Origin: Natronococcus sp. A-GB7
GTDB lineage: Archaea; Halobacteriota; Halobacteria; Halobacteriales; Natrialbaceae
Direction of reading: 5' to 3'
Length of the DNA stretch: 64,000 nucleotides
NCBI RefSeq assembly: GCF_029688865.1
Contig: NZ_JARUKV010000004.1
Location: 1-64,000 of the forward strand
Made by a program: the position numbers and the translations under genes
Part shown: one piece after another, positions 34,670 to 43,999 of the stretch
How the letters are laid out: each line of letters begins with the position of its first letter
Numbering within the stretch: position 1 is the first letter of the stretch
Notes under the pieces: generated by a model
Database searches by the model: none
What the model was told of the DNA's origin: nothing
Seen by the model: only the letters and a program-made list of their open reading frames with translations

Positions 34670-35067
34670 CCGCTTGAGGAGTACTCAGCAAGCGATGACG
34701 GGCGCGGCCGGGGCGGAGCCGCGGCCCGGTCGCGCGACAACGCGATCACACAGCCACGAGTGATCGCCGACGGCGAGTCGAGCATGAGTCATCCACCGGC
34801 ACTCACGGCCGAGTGCGCTGTCGGTCGGCGTCAACGCCGACGTTCGTTTTCCCATCTATCGGGTATTAAATCTACTTGTTGGTGCGATATCTATCCGAAT
34901 ACCGCTATCGAGTGACCGGACGTCGAGACACTCCGAAATAAGTGGGACATGTTTGAAACAGCAGTCGACCAACCTGTCCGAAAGTTGCCATCCGTGATGA
35001 CGCCGCGCGCCGATTCGCGTTCGTCCCGACGACACGGCCCGTGTCGCGGCGTCGACCCGGCGACCCC
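34670..35067. other. Intergenic stretch between two convergent genes, no gene seen
   Basis: About 400 bases between the HExxH protein and catalase stop codons. A GC-rich, partly self-complementary segment (around 34700-34740) could fold and act in termination for either gene. An 11-bp palindrome TGTTTGAAACA lies at 34950-34960 within an A/T-richer stretch. No open frame has coding character. Confidence 0.4.
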
Positions 35068-37329
35068 TCAGGCCGGAACTTCCTCCGGATTGCGGTCCCA
35101 GTGGCGGTGCTGGGCGATCGCATCGACGAACGCCTCGGCGAACGACTCGAGGTCGTCGCTGCGACAGGTAACGACACCGGCGTCGGTCACGAGTTCGTCC
35201 TCGCCGGCGATCTCGGTCTCGGGCAGGTCGACGTCCTCGAACAGCGTCGTTCCCTCGCCGACCGCGGCGATCGGCTTGTAGTGTTTGAACGCCTCGGCGA
35301 CGAAATGCTTCGGGTCGCCCTGCCCGCGCATGGCGTCGACGCTCTCCTCGCCGCCGGGGATCACGACTGCGTCGAACGAGACCGAAGCTGCTGCGACGTG
35401 GTGTTTGTCCGGTTCGACCGTCTCGCCGTCGGCGCCGGACTTCTCGCCGAGGACCTTCGAGACGACCTTGACTCGAGCGCCCTCGTCCTCGAGGGCCGAC
35501 CGGAGCGTCTCGACGTGCTCGTCGTCGAACCCGTCGTCGATCAGCATCGCGATCTTGCGGGTCTCGATCGTGTCTGGAGTTCGGTTCTCCATGCTCAGGG
35601 AGGGGTCCTCGCGGTCGTGAGTCGGCATCTGATCGCCGGGCTCCTCGGGGGTTTCGATACCGATTCCCTCGGCAACGCGTTTGGCGAACTCGTGGTCGAC
35701 GTTGTTGAAGAGGTCGTAGACCATCCGCTCGCGGATCTCCACGCGTCCGACCTTACCGAGTTCGAAGTGGGCGGCGCCGATGATGTTCTCTTTTTCGGCG
35801 TCGCTCATGCTGTTCCAGAACAGCCGCGCCTGCGTGAAGTGGTCCTCAAAGCTGTCGCTGCGGTTGCGGATCTTCTGGCCGTCGACCTTCTCGGCGTAGT
35901 GTTCGTAGCCGCCCTCCTCGGCGGGCGCCTCCTGGGGATCGTCGTCGCCGATCGAGTTCGGCTTGTAGGAGACCTTGCCCTCGTTGATCTCCTGGCGCAT
36001 GAAGCCGGCGCGCTGGTTGTTGTGTCGCTCGGCGATCGGGCGGTTGATCGGGATCTCGTCCCAGTTGGCGCCGCCGAAGCGGTTGAGCTGGGTGTCCTGG
36101 TAGGAGAACAGCCGGCCCTGCAGGAGCGGGTCGTTCGAAAAGTCGATCCCCGGGACGACGTTGCCCGGGTGGAACGCGACCTGCTCGACCTCGGCGAAGA
36201 AGTTGTCGGGGGTCTCGTTGAGCACCATCTTCCCGATCGGCCGGACCGGGACCTCGGTCTCGGGGACGATCTTCGTCGGGTCGAGGACGTCGAAGTCGAA
36301 CTCCTCGGCCTGCTCCTCGTCGAAGATCTGGACGCCCAGTTCCCACTCGGGGTCGTACCCCTCCTCGATGACGTCGTAGAGCCCCTTGCGGTTGAAATCG
36401 GAGCTCTTGCCCCAGAGCTTCGTCGTCTCGTCCCAGACGAGCTGGTGGGTGCCGAGCTTGGGCGTCCAGTGGAACTTGACGAACACCGACTCGCCGTCGT
36501 CGTTGACCAGCCGGAAGGTGTGGACGCCAAAGCCCTGCATCATGCGGTACGCTCGCGGCAGCGCCCGTCCCGAGAGCACCCACATGAGCATGTGGGTCGT
36601 CTCGGGTTTCAGCGAGGCGAAGTCCCAGAACGTGTCGTGGGCCGCCGACGCCTGCGGAATCCCGTCGTCGGGCTCGGGTTTGATCGCGTGGACCAGGTCG
36701 GGGAACTCCATCGCGTCCTGGATGAAGAAGGGCGGCATGTTGTTCCCGACGAGGTCCCAGTTGCCCTCCTCGGTGTAGAACTTCGTCGCAAAGCCGCGGA
36801 CGTCCCGGACGGTGTCGGACGAGCCGCGAGAGCCGACGACCGTCGAAAAGCGCGTAAAGACGGGCGTCTTCTGGTCGGGATCCTGGAAGAGGCCGGCCTT
36901 CGTCAGCTCGGAGATGTCGTCGTACTCGCCGAGATCCGGATCCTCGTAGGGCTGGAAGTAGCCGTGGGCGCCCGTTCCGCGGGCGTGGACGACCCGTTCC
37001 GGAATCGACTCGTGGTCGAACTGGGTCATCTTCTCCCGGAAGTGGAAGTCCTCCATGATCGTCGGACCCCGCTCGCCCGCCTTCAGGGAGTTGTCCGTGT
37101 CGCTGACCTTGACGCCGTGGTCGGTCGTCAGGTGCTCGCCCTCCGGATTCTCGCGTACCTCCTCGAGCTGCTCGTGTTTGCTGTTCTCGTCGACCTCGTC
37201 GCCGACGTCGTCGCTCGTCCCCGTGGATCCCGAGCCGTCGGCTCGGGTCGGCTTTCCGGTCGCGTCGCCCGGCGTCTTCTCGGCTCGATCCTCCGCTCGG
37301 TCGGTGTCGGATTGGTCGTCTGCTGTCAT
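35068..37329 (-). CDS. katE: Large-subunit catalase HPII (KatE) with C-terminal DJ-1/PfpI-like domain
   Basis: A 753-aa clade-2 monofunctional haem catalase that converts H2O2 to water and oxygen in the cytoplasm. After an acidic N-terminal extension (~80 residues), the catalase core has the distal His in RVVHARGTGAHG, the Asn/Phe region GNNMPPFFIQDAM and the proximal haem Tyr in RLFSYQDTQLNR. The last ~150 residues form the GATase-I-like domain characteristic of large catalases (MLIDDGFDDEHV, VVIPGGEESVDAMRG). Length matches E. coli HPII. Confidence 0.96.
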   Translation of the reverse strand: MTADDQSDTDRAEDRAEKTPGDATGKPTRADGSGSTGTSDDVGDEVDENSKHEQLEEVRENPEGEHLTTDHGVKVSDTDNSLKAGERGPTIMEDFHFREKMTQFDHESIPERVVHARGTGAHGYFQPYEDPDLGEYDDISELTKAGLFQDPDQKTPVFTRFSTVVGSRGSSDTVRDVRGFATKFYTEEGNWDLVGNNMPPFFIQDAMEFPDLVHAIKPEPDDGIPQASAAHDTFWDFASLKPETTHMLMWVLSGRALPRAYRMMQGFGVHTFRLVNDDGESVFVKFHWTPKLGTHQLVWDETTKLWGKSSDFNRKGLYDVIEEGYDPEWELGVQIFDEEQAEEFDFDVLDPTKIVPETEVPVRPIGKMVLNETPDNFFAEVEQVAFHPGNVVPGIDFSNDPLLQGRLFSYQDTQLNRFGGANWDEIPINRPIAERHNNQRAGFMRQEINEGKVSYKPNSIGDDDPQEAPAEEGGYEHYAEKVDGQKIRNRSDSFEDHFTQARLFWNSMSDAEKENIIGAAHFELGKVGRVEIRERMVYDLFNNVDHEFAKRVAEGIGIETPEEPGDQMPTHDREDPSLSMENRTPDTIETRKIAMLIDDGFDDEHVETLRSALEDEGARVKVVSKVLGEKSGADGETVEPDKHHVAAASVSFDAVVIPGGEESVDAMRGQGDPKHFVAEAFKHYKPIAAVGEGTTLFEDVDLPETEIAGEDELVTDAGVVTCRSDDLESFAEAFVDAIAQHRHWDRNPEEVPA

Positions 37330-37688
37330 CGGTAGGTGGAGTGCGCTAGATACTCACCGAGAAGACGGGGAACTGCGACGGCGCTTCCCGCTTCTCGAGG
37401 CAATAGCGTTACACCGCCGCGTTCAACGATGACATCCCTAACGGTCATCCCGTCATGTGCTTGCAGCCGCCTCGCCCTCGGGAGAGCCGATCGCTCGTCA
37501 CCGACGAGACTCGGCGAGAAACCGATCAACGCCGACCGTCGGTCGCGTTCCACTTCGACGGAACCCGACTCGAATCGCCCGGCGTTTCGGGATCGGTCAC
37601 GGAACGAGACGTGACCGTCTCTCGTTCGCGCGGAAAGCAAGGTCGAACCCTCGTCACGCTACGGGTCGGTTTGACGGCTCCGAATACG
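37330..37688. other. Intergenic stretch upstream of katE with an inverted repeat
   Basis: A 359-base region with no convincing gene; several overlapping frames lack coding character. A perfect inverted repeat GGTCACG-N8-CGTGACC occupies 37595-37616. It lies ~265 bp before the catalase start and 93 bp before the crotonase stop, so it could be an operator for an unseen transcript or a transcription end for neither. A TATA-like gtatcta near 37345 fits the catalase promoter. Confidence 0.35.
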
Positions 37689-38468
37689 TTACTCGAACTC
37701 CGGCTCCCGGTCCTCGAGGAACGCCCCCATCCCCTCGCGCTGGTCGTGGGTGCCGAAGAGGCTCGCGAACGCGCGTTGTTCGTAGGCCAGCCCGCTCGAG
37801 CGCGACCCCTCGCCGAACTGGTTGACCGACTGCTTTGCGGCCTGCATGGCGTCGGCGGGTTTCGCCGCGAGGCGCTCGGCCAGCTCGGTGACGGTCGCCT
37901 CGAGTTCGTCGTCGGCGACGACCTCGCCGACGAGGCCGAGTTCGGCCGCGCTCTCGGCGTCGAGACGCTCGCCGAGGAAGATCAGTCGCCGCGCCGCCTC
38001 GTCGCCGACCAGTCGGGGCAGGCGCTGAGTGCCGCCCCAGCCCGGGATGATCCCGAGGTCGATCTCCGTGTTGCCGATCAGCGCCGACTCGCTCGCGACC
38101 CGCAGGTCACAGGCCAGCGCCATCTCGCAGCCCCCGCCGAAGGCGTAGCCGTTGATCGCCGCGATCGTCGGCGCGGGGAACGACTCGAGGGCGTCGGCGA
38201 CCGAGTGACCGAGCTCGCCCCAGGCCTGGGCCTCCGGGCTCGAGAGGTCCTGCATGTAGCTGATGTCGGCACCCGCGATGAACGCGTCGTCGCCCGCGCC
38301 CGTCAGGACGAGCGCCCGCGCGCCCTCGTTTTCGGCCTCCTCGATAGCGTCGCCGATCCCCTCGAGGGTCGCGACGTTCAGGGCGTTGAGGGCGTCGGGA
38401 CGGTCGACCAGCAGGGTCGCGACGGTCTCGTCCTCGTTCCAGCGGAGTCGAACGGTGTCTCGGCTCAT
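37689..38468 (-). CDS. Enoyl-CoA hydratase/isomerase family protein (crotonase)
   Basis: A 259-aa crotonase-fold enzyme. The oxyanion-hole strands are DDAFIAGADISYMQ and NGYAFGGGCEMALACD. Both catalytic glutamates of enoyl-CoA hydratase are present, in GCEMA and TEIDLGIIPGWGG, so 2-enoyl-CoA hydration in fatty-acid or amino-acid oxidation is likely. The gene is monocistronic by appearance, 45 bp behind the histidine kinase stop. Confidence 0.9.
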   Translation of the reverse strand: MSRDTVRLRWNEDETVATLLVDRPDALNALNVATLEGIGDAIEEAENEGARALVLTGAGDDAFIAGADISYMQDLSSPEAQAWGELGHSVADALESFPAPTIAAINGYAFGGGCEMALACDLRVASESALIGNTEIDLGIIPGWGGTQRLPRLVGDEAARRLIFLGERLDAESAAELGLVGEVVADDELEATVTELAERLAAKPADAMQAAKQSVNQFGEGSRSSGLAYEQRAFASLFGTHDQREGMGAFLEDREPEFE

Positions 38469-38513
38469 AGCTTCGAGTTCGGCGAACCACGATAAAAACC
38501 CGGCGACGATCGG

Positions 38514-40961
38514 CTACGCGGCCGGGACGCTCGCGGGCGGCAGCGTCACGGTAAACGTCGCCCCCTCGCCGGGCTCGGAGTCGACCTGAATCTCGCCGCC
38601 GTGGCGTTCGACGATCCGCTGACAGAGCGCGAGCCCGATCCCGGCCCCCGGCTCGTCGTGGCCGTGCAGACGCTGGAACACGTCGAAGATCCGCTCGCTC
38701 TCCTCGGGATCGATCCCGACGCCGTCGTCGCGAACGGCGATCCGCCAGTAGCCGTCGACCCGCGAGCGATCGGCCGAGACGTCGATCCGGGGTGGCTCGT
38801 CGCCGCTGTACTTGATCGCGTTCGATAACAGGTTCTGGAAGAGCTGGCGCAGCTGCCCGGAGTCACCCCGCACGCGGGGTAGCGGCGAGGCGGTGATCTC
38901 GGCGTCGGACTCCGCGATCTGGACCCGGATGTCGGATCGCACTGCCTCGAGAACGCACTCGAGATCGACGGTCTCGAACGAGTCTCCGCGGGTGTCGACC
39001 CGGGAGTACTCGAGCAGCCCCTCGATCATCTCGCGCATCCGCTCGGCGCCGTCGACGGCGTACTCGAGGAACTCCTCGCCGTCGGCGTCGAGCTCGTCGC
39101 CATACCGGTCCTCGATCAGCCGGAGGTAGCTCGTGATCATCCGAAGGGGTTCTTGGAGGTCGTGGGAGGCCGCGTAGGCGAACTGCTCGAGCCGTTCGTT
39201 CGAGGCCTCCAGCTCGTCGACGAGCTCCTCGAGTTCGGTCTGGTGGTGGCGTCGCTCGAGTTCGTAGCTGAGCCACTGTGCCGCGAGCTCGACGAACCCC
39301 CGCTCGGCGGGCGTCAGCGGCTCCGATCGGGCGTCGTCGTCGGCGAAACAGACCGTCCGAGTGCCGTCGCCCCCCGGGATCTCGCAGCCGACGTAGGTAT
39401 CGAATCCCCATCGACGGTACGCCCGCTCGTCGGCCCACCCCTCGTCGGGCGCGTCGGTGAGGACGAACGGCTCCATCGTCTCGATTGTCTGTCGGCAGTA
39501 GGTCTCCGACAGCGGCGCCGTCTTCCCGGGTCGAACCCGGTCGTCCGCCGTGGCGTGGACGATCTCGAACTGATCGGCCTCGGGGTCGACGCTGGCGACG
39601 AACCCGACCTCGAGGCCGAGCCGTTCGCGACCGAGCTCGAGCAGCTCCGTCACCTTCTCCTCGAACGACCGCTCCGGGTCGGCGGTGATCTCGTAGAGCT
39701 GGCGCAGCGCCCAGTTGCTCTCCCGAAGCTCGCCCTCGACGGTCTTGCGATCGGTGATATCCCGGAGGTAGATCGAGAGCCCCGTCTCGGAGGGGTAGAC
39801 GCTGACCTCGAGCCACGACTCGAGGACGGGGACGTACTCCTCGAAGGCGGTCGGCTCCTGGCTCTCCATCGCGGTTCGAAGCTCCGTCTCGAACGTCTCG
39901 TCGACGTCCGCGAACACCGTCCAGAACGAGCGACCCCGGAGCTCCCGATCCTCGAGCCCGATCAGCTCCGCGGCCCGGTCGTTGACGTGAGTGAACGTCC
40001 AGTCGACGCCGAGACCGATCACCGCGTCCGTGATCCGACTGTAGATCTCCTCGAACTCGGACTCGAGCCGTCGACGCTCGACGACGTCCCGGACGATACA
40101 GACCATCCCGCCGTCGGCCGTCGACGAGAGGCTGTGTTCCTTGAGGAACCGCGTCCCGTCGCTTCGCAGCCCGATCGTCCGGCCGGACCAGGCACCGGTC
40201 GTCGAGAGCTGCGGGAACACCTCGCGGTAGATCCGCCTGACCATCCCCGACGGGTGAACTTCCTCCCAGTGCATCCCCCGCATCGTTGCGGGCTCGTAGC
40301 CGTACAGTTCGGCGTAGGCCTCGTTGACGTACGCGAACTCGCCGCCGGGCTCGAGGACGGCGATCCCCTCCCGTGCGGTTTCGATCGCCCGGAGGACGCG
40401 GTCGACGCCCTCCCGGTGTGACGGGGCGGCGTCGGAGCGCGTTCGGCTTCGGTCGGCGTCGAGCGCGGGCTCGAGGACGTCGGCGACTCGCTCGAGGAAG
40501 GCGACGTCGGCCTCGGCGAACGCCCCGGTGTCGGTCGCGTGGGCCTCGAGAACGCCCCACGGTTCGCCGTCGGCGTCGATGCGAACCCCCACGCTGCTTC
40601 TCGGCTCGCCCTCGGCGGGCGGGTCGACGTCGCTCGTTCGGTGGTCGTCGACGATCACGGCTCCTCGATCGAGGACCGTCCCCACCCAGCTCTCGGCCGT
40701 CGCGGGAACCGTTCCGGCCTCACCCCCCGTTGGGTGGCGGCCGACGTGGCTGCGGATCGTCGCGCGGCTCCCCCCCGGAAGCCGCTCGAGGACCGCCAGC
40801 GATCGGGCGTCGATCACGGTAGCGACGGCGCTCGTCGTCGCCTGCAGGATCGTCTCGAGGTCGTCGTCTGCGAGGGCACGCTGTGCGAGGTCGGCGACCG
40901 CCTCGTACCGACTCGAGCCGGCGGCCGTCGTTTCGTTCCCCCGACGAGTTGATGGCGCCAT
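38514..40961 (-). CDS. Sensor histidine kinase with GAF-PAS-PAS-GAF input domains
   Basis: An 815-aa soluble histidine kinase without TM segments. By eye the order is GAF (~20-180), PAS (~190-305; ends MVCIVRDVVERR), PAS (~310-430; ends SIYLRDITDRK), GAF (~450-590), HisKA with the phospho-accepting His in YAASHDLQEPLRMI (~615), and HATPase with N-box FQNLLSNAIKYSG, G1 DDGVGIDPEE and G2 GAGIGLALC. No receiver protein is adjacent, so its partner is encoded elsewhere. The start at MAPSTRRGN is chosen over an upstream ATG 14 codons away. Confidence 0.9.
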   Translation of the reverse strand: MAPSTRRGNETTAAGSSRYEAVADLAQRALADDDLETILQATTSAVATVIDARSLAVLERLPGGSRATIRSHVGRHPTGGEAGTVPATAESWVGTVLDRGAVIVDDHRTSDVDPPAEGEPRSSVGVRIDADGEPWGVLEAHATDTGAFAEADVAFLERVADVLEPALDADRSRTRSDAAPSHREGVDRVLRAIETAREGIAVLEPGGEFAYVNEAYAELYGYEPATMRGMHWEEVHPSGMVRRIYREVFPQLSTTGAWSGRTIGLRSDGTRFLKEHSLSSTADGGMVCIVRDVVERRRLESEFEEIYSRITDAVIGLGVDWTFTHVNDRAAELIGLEDRELRGRSFWTVFADVDETFETELRTAMESQEPTAFEEYVPVLESWLEVSVYPSETGLSIYLRDITDRKTVEGELRESNWALRQLYEITADPERSFEEKVTELLELGRERLGLEVGFVASVDPEADQFEIVHATADDRVRPGKTAPLSETYCRQTIETMEPFVLTDAPDEGWADERAYRRWGFDTYVGCEIPGGDGTRTVCFADDDARSEPLTPAERGFVELAAQWLSYELERRHHQTELEELVDELEASNERLEQFAYAASHDLQEPLRMITSYLRLIEDRYGDELDADGEEFLEYAVDGAERMREMIEGLLEYSRVDTRGDSFETVDLECVLEAVRSDIRVQIAESDAEITASPLPRVRGDSGQLRQLFQNLLSNAIKYSGDEPPRIDVSADRSRVDGYWRIAVRDDGVGIDPEESERIFDVFQRLHGHDEPGAGIGLALCQRIVERHGGEIQVDSEPGEGATFTVTLPPASVPAA

Positions 40962-41116
40962 CTCAGCAGTAATTCTATCGCGCCAAACATAAACTCTCTG
41001 CAATTTTCAACGATCCATAACATTTGAAGCAATAGGAAATAAAAACTGTGTCGAAAGAGTGAACGGTCGGACGAAACGTCCTTGTGCCGCGCCACCGAAT
41101 ATCGGTGTAACAGACC

Positions 41117-41320
41117 ATGAAAAGCGTCTACGCGTGTAGGGACTGCGGCGCCCAGTTCCGGGGAACCAGACGGGTCTGTTCGCTCTGTGGAACCCGGATC
41201 GGCGACACGACCCGCGGGACTTGCAAAGACTGTGGCTCGATCCTAACCGAGTCGGCCGAGCAGCGCTGTACCGCCTGCGGGTCGACGAACGTCGAGCGCG
41301 TCTCCATCGACGCGGACTGA
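41117..41320 (+). CDS. Small double zinc-ribbon protein
   Basis: A 67-aa protein with four CxxC knuckles: YACRDCGAQF, VCSLCGTRI, TCKDCGSIL and RCTACGSTN. They form two zinc ribbons in tandem. Such small haloarchaeal proteins often act as nucleic-acid or protein adaptors, but the role is unknown. It is divergent from the histidine kinase. Confidence 0.85.
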   Translation: MKSVYACRDCGAQFRGTRRVCSLCGTRIGDTTRGTCKDCGSILTESAEQRCTACGSTNVERVSIDAD

Positions 41321-41388
41321 TCGGCTCGGAGGCCCCTCGAGAGGGCTGACGGTGCGCTCGAGGGAGTGAGAGTTGGCTCGAGTCGTCG

Positions 41389-41619
41389 CTAGGCGGGGTA
41401 CAGATCGGTGTACTTCTCGATCACCGACCACAGGTGTTGCTCGTTGGAGATCCGGTGGGTCTCGGAGACGAGTTCGGTCCCGTCGTCGGTGTCGGTCAGC
41501 TCGAGGGTCCAGTTCGTGTGGTCGCCCTGGTCCATCCCCCGCTTGGCGAACAGAACGAAGCCGTCCTCGTGGGCCAGTGCGATCGAGTCCTCGTTCTCGT
41601 AGTCGACGTCCCAGCTCAT
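41389..41619 (-). CDS. Small acidic haloarchaeal protein of unknown function
   Basis: A 76-aa acidic beta-rich protein (MSWDVDYENEDSIAL, TNWTLELTDTDDGTELV, LWSVIEKYTDLYPA). Codon use is that of the surrounding core genes, not of the low-GC island just beyond its start. It marks the left border of that island. I do not recognise the family. Confidence 0.65.
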   Translation of the reverse strand: MSWDVDYENEDSIALAHEDGFVLFAKRGMDQGDHTNWTLELTDTDDGTELVSETHRISNEQHLWSVIEKYTDLYPA

Positions 41620-41886
41620 GCCTGTTTGCTGGGTGTGAAGGTGTTCAGTGTTTGGGTTGTGTGCTCGAGCTGGTACGACGTGAAGTTCAGGAACGGAACG
41701 TGGAGCGAGATCAAGAGTACGATGCTCGAGGTAGTGACGGGCAGCCGGGGAACTTCAAGGTCTATCGCAAGTACCATGAAAGGTTCCGGCGAGCGAAAAC
41801 TGGAATTATTTTGTGGTGTGTCGGCCACATGGACAGTGCAGATGTACTCCATGATCGATAGGGCGCGAAAATCTATAGAAAAGACA

Positions 41887-42530
41887 CTAATCAACTCGCT
41901 TGAAGTGCATCTTTCCGTGATTTCGACGACCGTTACCGGTGTAGTAGAACCCCTCAAGAATATCGTCCTCGTTCTCGTCTTTCTTCAATTCAAGATTGGT
42001 GGTTCCATGATGGAGGGACATCGTCTTCGGTGTATCTGAATCGGGCTGGTTTTCATACTGATAACTCAGCGTTGGCCACCTACCATCGGATGCCAGAATC
42101 GTTGCACCGACGCTATCCGAAGCTGACGTGTAGGTTACAAAGTGAATGTTTATTTTCCGCCAACGTTGCGTAATATGGAGATTCCCAATCATCCGGGTGT
42201 AGTCGCTATCTGGGTCGTTATCGGTGTGGAGAGCTTCTTCGGGAATCTCGTAGTCGCCGTCATAGGACGTCTCTATCCACCCCTCCCATTCGCCCGACAA
42301 GTCCGAAGTGGATACTAATGGTTTTTTTGAATTGCCGATATTTTCCAGAGAAAACGATCGAACAAAGTGAATCCTATTCCAAACAGGATTGCCCACGTGA
42401 CACCAATGAGGCCGACGTTTCCTAGTGCGGCAGCGATCTGTTCGAATCCGATTAGTACGAACAGTGCAATTGCCCCGATTCCGCCTATGACTTTCGGGCG
42501 GAGATCGTTGTCAGTAGAGTAGGCGTGCAT
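41887..42530 (-). CDS. cap15: Cap15-like CBASS effector (2TM + beta-barrel), split by a frame change at an A7 run
   Basis: Two overlapping frames together encode a Cap15/S_2TMBeta effector. Frame 0 (42530-42315, 71 codons) starts MHAYSTDNDL, has two TM helices (~residues 14-34 and 38-57) and ends FDRFLWKISAIQKNH. Frame -1 carries the ~144-residue beta-barrel, with DLSGEWEGW, ITQRWRKINIHFVTYTS and ILEGFYYTGNGRR. The join at 42321-42327 is A-AAA-AAC; a -1 slip there gives a continuous ~214-aa protein of normal family length. The ATG shares TAATG with the CD-NTase stop. In bacteria Cap15 binds a cyclic nucleotide and disrupts the membrane. An ATG at 42551 is the alternative start; frame loss by mutation or sequencing error is possible. 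Confidence 0.78.
42321..42327 (-). other. Slippery heptamer A AAA AAC within the Cap15-like effector
   Basis: On the minus strand the 0-frame codons CAA-AAA-AAC-CAT-TAG contain a perfect X-XXY-YYZ heptamer inside a run of seven A. A -1 slip continues as AAA-AAA-CCA into the beta-barrel frame; without it translation stops two codons later. One extra A in the DNA (A8) would give the same fused frame. Confidence 0.6.
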
Positions 42531-43453
42531 TAGTGTGGCCAACCATTCCATAGTTCTCGCAAGTCTTCGATGAAACTGTTCGCCTCAACAGCCGTCCACG
42601 TCGTCACTGTAGATCCAGTCAGGTTGACCATTTCGTTTTGTTGCTGCATGTCCGTGACGTCGATTTTGTCTTGCTCAAGGAACTCGAGAACTGCTACAAA
42701 GCGGTCACCAAGGTCTGATTTCCGGAACCGCTGATAGGGGATGTTATAGAGCAAGCACTCGATGAAGTAAGAGGGTACGTCGCCGTTGCCGAACAGTAGC
42801 TTGTCGCCGATGTGGTTTCGTGCGTGTTTGAACATCCGAATCGTCTCTTTGTAGTTTCCATTACACCGACTATTCTTGTTCTCACCGTTCCACCGATGCT
42901 CCTTGGGAAAGTTGTAGATATCCGTACCTTTGAACTGGTCTCGGAAGAAAATCCCCCGGGTGAGATCGGGTTCTGAATCTCCGGGCGGATATGAGTAGTA
43001 GACGCGGTATTCCTGGGCCGGGACCACATCAACGTTCAACGGAAGGGAACAATGATCGCTATCGAGCTTCACTGCTTTGTCGTCGATTTTGACTGCTTTG
43101 CTCCCGAATTTCGTCTTTAGCGCACTCTTGACGTCTCCGTAGAAGTCCCGGTATCCGTAATCAGCATCATCGTAGTCTTCGTGATAGCGTTCCTTCTCGT
43201 TTCTATCGAGTTCCGATAGATCCCTCCGCCATGACGACTCGAGTCGTACAACGATATCAACGTCACTTCCCCCATAGATATGAGTCGTGTTCGCATACGA
43301 TCCCTGGAGGTAGACGTCGAAATCGTCTTTCTTCTGTTGAAGCGGGGAACGAGATCCGCGAAGTCCGTTATAGACCATTCGACGACACCGGGCAGATCCT
43401 TTATCAGCGCCGGTACCAGTCCAATTCTCTAAGCGGCTTTCTGGTATCGCCAT
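42530..43453 (-). CDS. CBASS cyclic-oligonucleotide synthase (CD-NTase, SMODS family)
   Basis: A 307-aa cGAS/DncV-like nucleotidyltransferase, the sensor and synthase of a CBASS abortive-infection system. The Pol-beta core is clear: YLQGSYANTTHIYGGSDVDIVVRL gives the GS motif and the DxD pair, and LNVDVVPAQEY gives the third catalytic Asp. The helical part follows (RMFKHARNHIGDK). It likely makes a cyclic di- or trinucleotide that activates the adjacent Cap15-like protein. Base composition is far more A/T-rich than the flanks. The stop TAA overlaps the effector ATG. No Cap2/Cap3 or HORMA genes are seen, so it is a minimal two-gene (type I) system. Confidence 0.87.
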   Translation of the reverse strand: MAIPESRLENWTGTGADKGSARCRRMVYNGLRGSRSPLQQKKDDFDVYLQGSYANTTHIYGGSDVDIVVRLESSWRRDLSELDRNEKERYHEDYDDADYGYRDFYGDVKSALKTKFGSKAVKIDDKAVKLDSDHCSLPLNVDVVPAQEYRVYYSYPPGDSEPDLTRGIFFRDQFKGTDIYNFPKEHRWNGENKNSRCNGNYKETIRMFKHARNHIGDKLLFGNGDVPSYFIECLLYNIPYQRFRKSDLGDRFVAVLEFLEQDKIDVTDMQQQNEMVNLTGSTVTTWTAVEANSFIEDLRELWNGWPH

Positions 43454-43494
43454 GAGGGCAGAATCCAGTAGTGAGGCTGCGAAGTTAACGATTT

Positions 43495-43839
43495 TCAGAT
43501 CGCAGTGAAAGTAAAGCAGGATACATGTAATTCGGTTAGATGTTCATCAGAGAAGCCACGACTAACGCCTGCGATGCACCGGACACCACCCGATGACGGC
43601 CACATCATGATACAAGGTCTCCTCGAGACGAGACGATCGGCGCGATAGCAACTCCGACAGGCGAGGCCTATCACGCGCCGAATCCGGTCAGTGTAGTTCT
43701 CAAGCGCGTACCCTGCGCTTTCGACAAGCGCCCAAAGTTCGTCGCGGTACTTCCACAGCCAGTATGAGACATCGCTCTGATCGAGTTCGAGCGCTTCATC
43801 AAGAACTTTGATTGAACGGTAGATTGTCGCAAGATCTAC
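43495..43839 (-). pseudogene. Open frame fragment without start codon, unknown family
   Basis: A 115-codon open frame on the minus strand with no usable ATG in its protein-like part (contains TIYRSIKVLDEALEL and VSYWLWKYRDELWALVES). Upstream it is closed by a TAA. The second half looks noncoding. It may be a decayed gene of the integrated element next to the tRNA. No family is recognised. The rest of 43454-43999 holds the tRNA-derived repeats and no other gene. Confidence 0.3.
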
Positions 43840-43879
43840 TTAGAGGTCGAGAAAGCCCCTCTTAGATAGTGTGCAGAGA

Positions 43880-43899
43880 GGGTCGGAGGGATTTGAACC
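43880..43899 (-). repeat. Copy of the tRNA-Trp 3' end (att-like direct repeat)
   Basis: GGGTCGGAGGGATTTGAACC is identical over 20 bp to 44002-44021, the acceptor/T-arm end of the tRNA-Trp gene, in the same orientation. Such duplications are left by tRNA-targeting integrases. An imperfect inverted copy (GTTCAAACCCTCC) follows at 43943-43955. No integrase gene is visible in the window. Confidence 0.6.
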
Positions 43900-43999
43900 A
43901 CGCCCGAGAACCTGCTCACTGCGTTCGCAGAACCTCGGTCTCGTTCAAACCCTCCTCATTCATTACTCACCGCTCACGATGTTGTTCGCGGTGAGGAAA

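Noticed and set aside
37455..38495. A 346-codon plus-strand frame between katE and the histidine kinase
   Set aside because: Antisense to the crotonase gene and without coding character in its upstream part.
41616..41957. A 113-codon frame between the small acidic protein and the Cap15-like effector
   Set aside because: No domain and overlaps the 3' end of the effector; an overlapping plus-strand frame ending at 41861 is equally unconvincing. The 267-bp gap may hold a decayed gene, but nothing firm can be said.
41887..43999. The whole CBASS island bracketed by tRNA-derived att repeats
   Set aside because: Only the copies at 43880 and 44002 were found; both lie on the same side of the CBASS genes, so a bracketed element is not shown.
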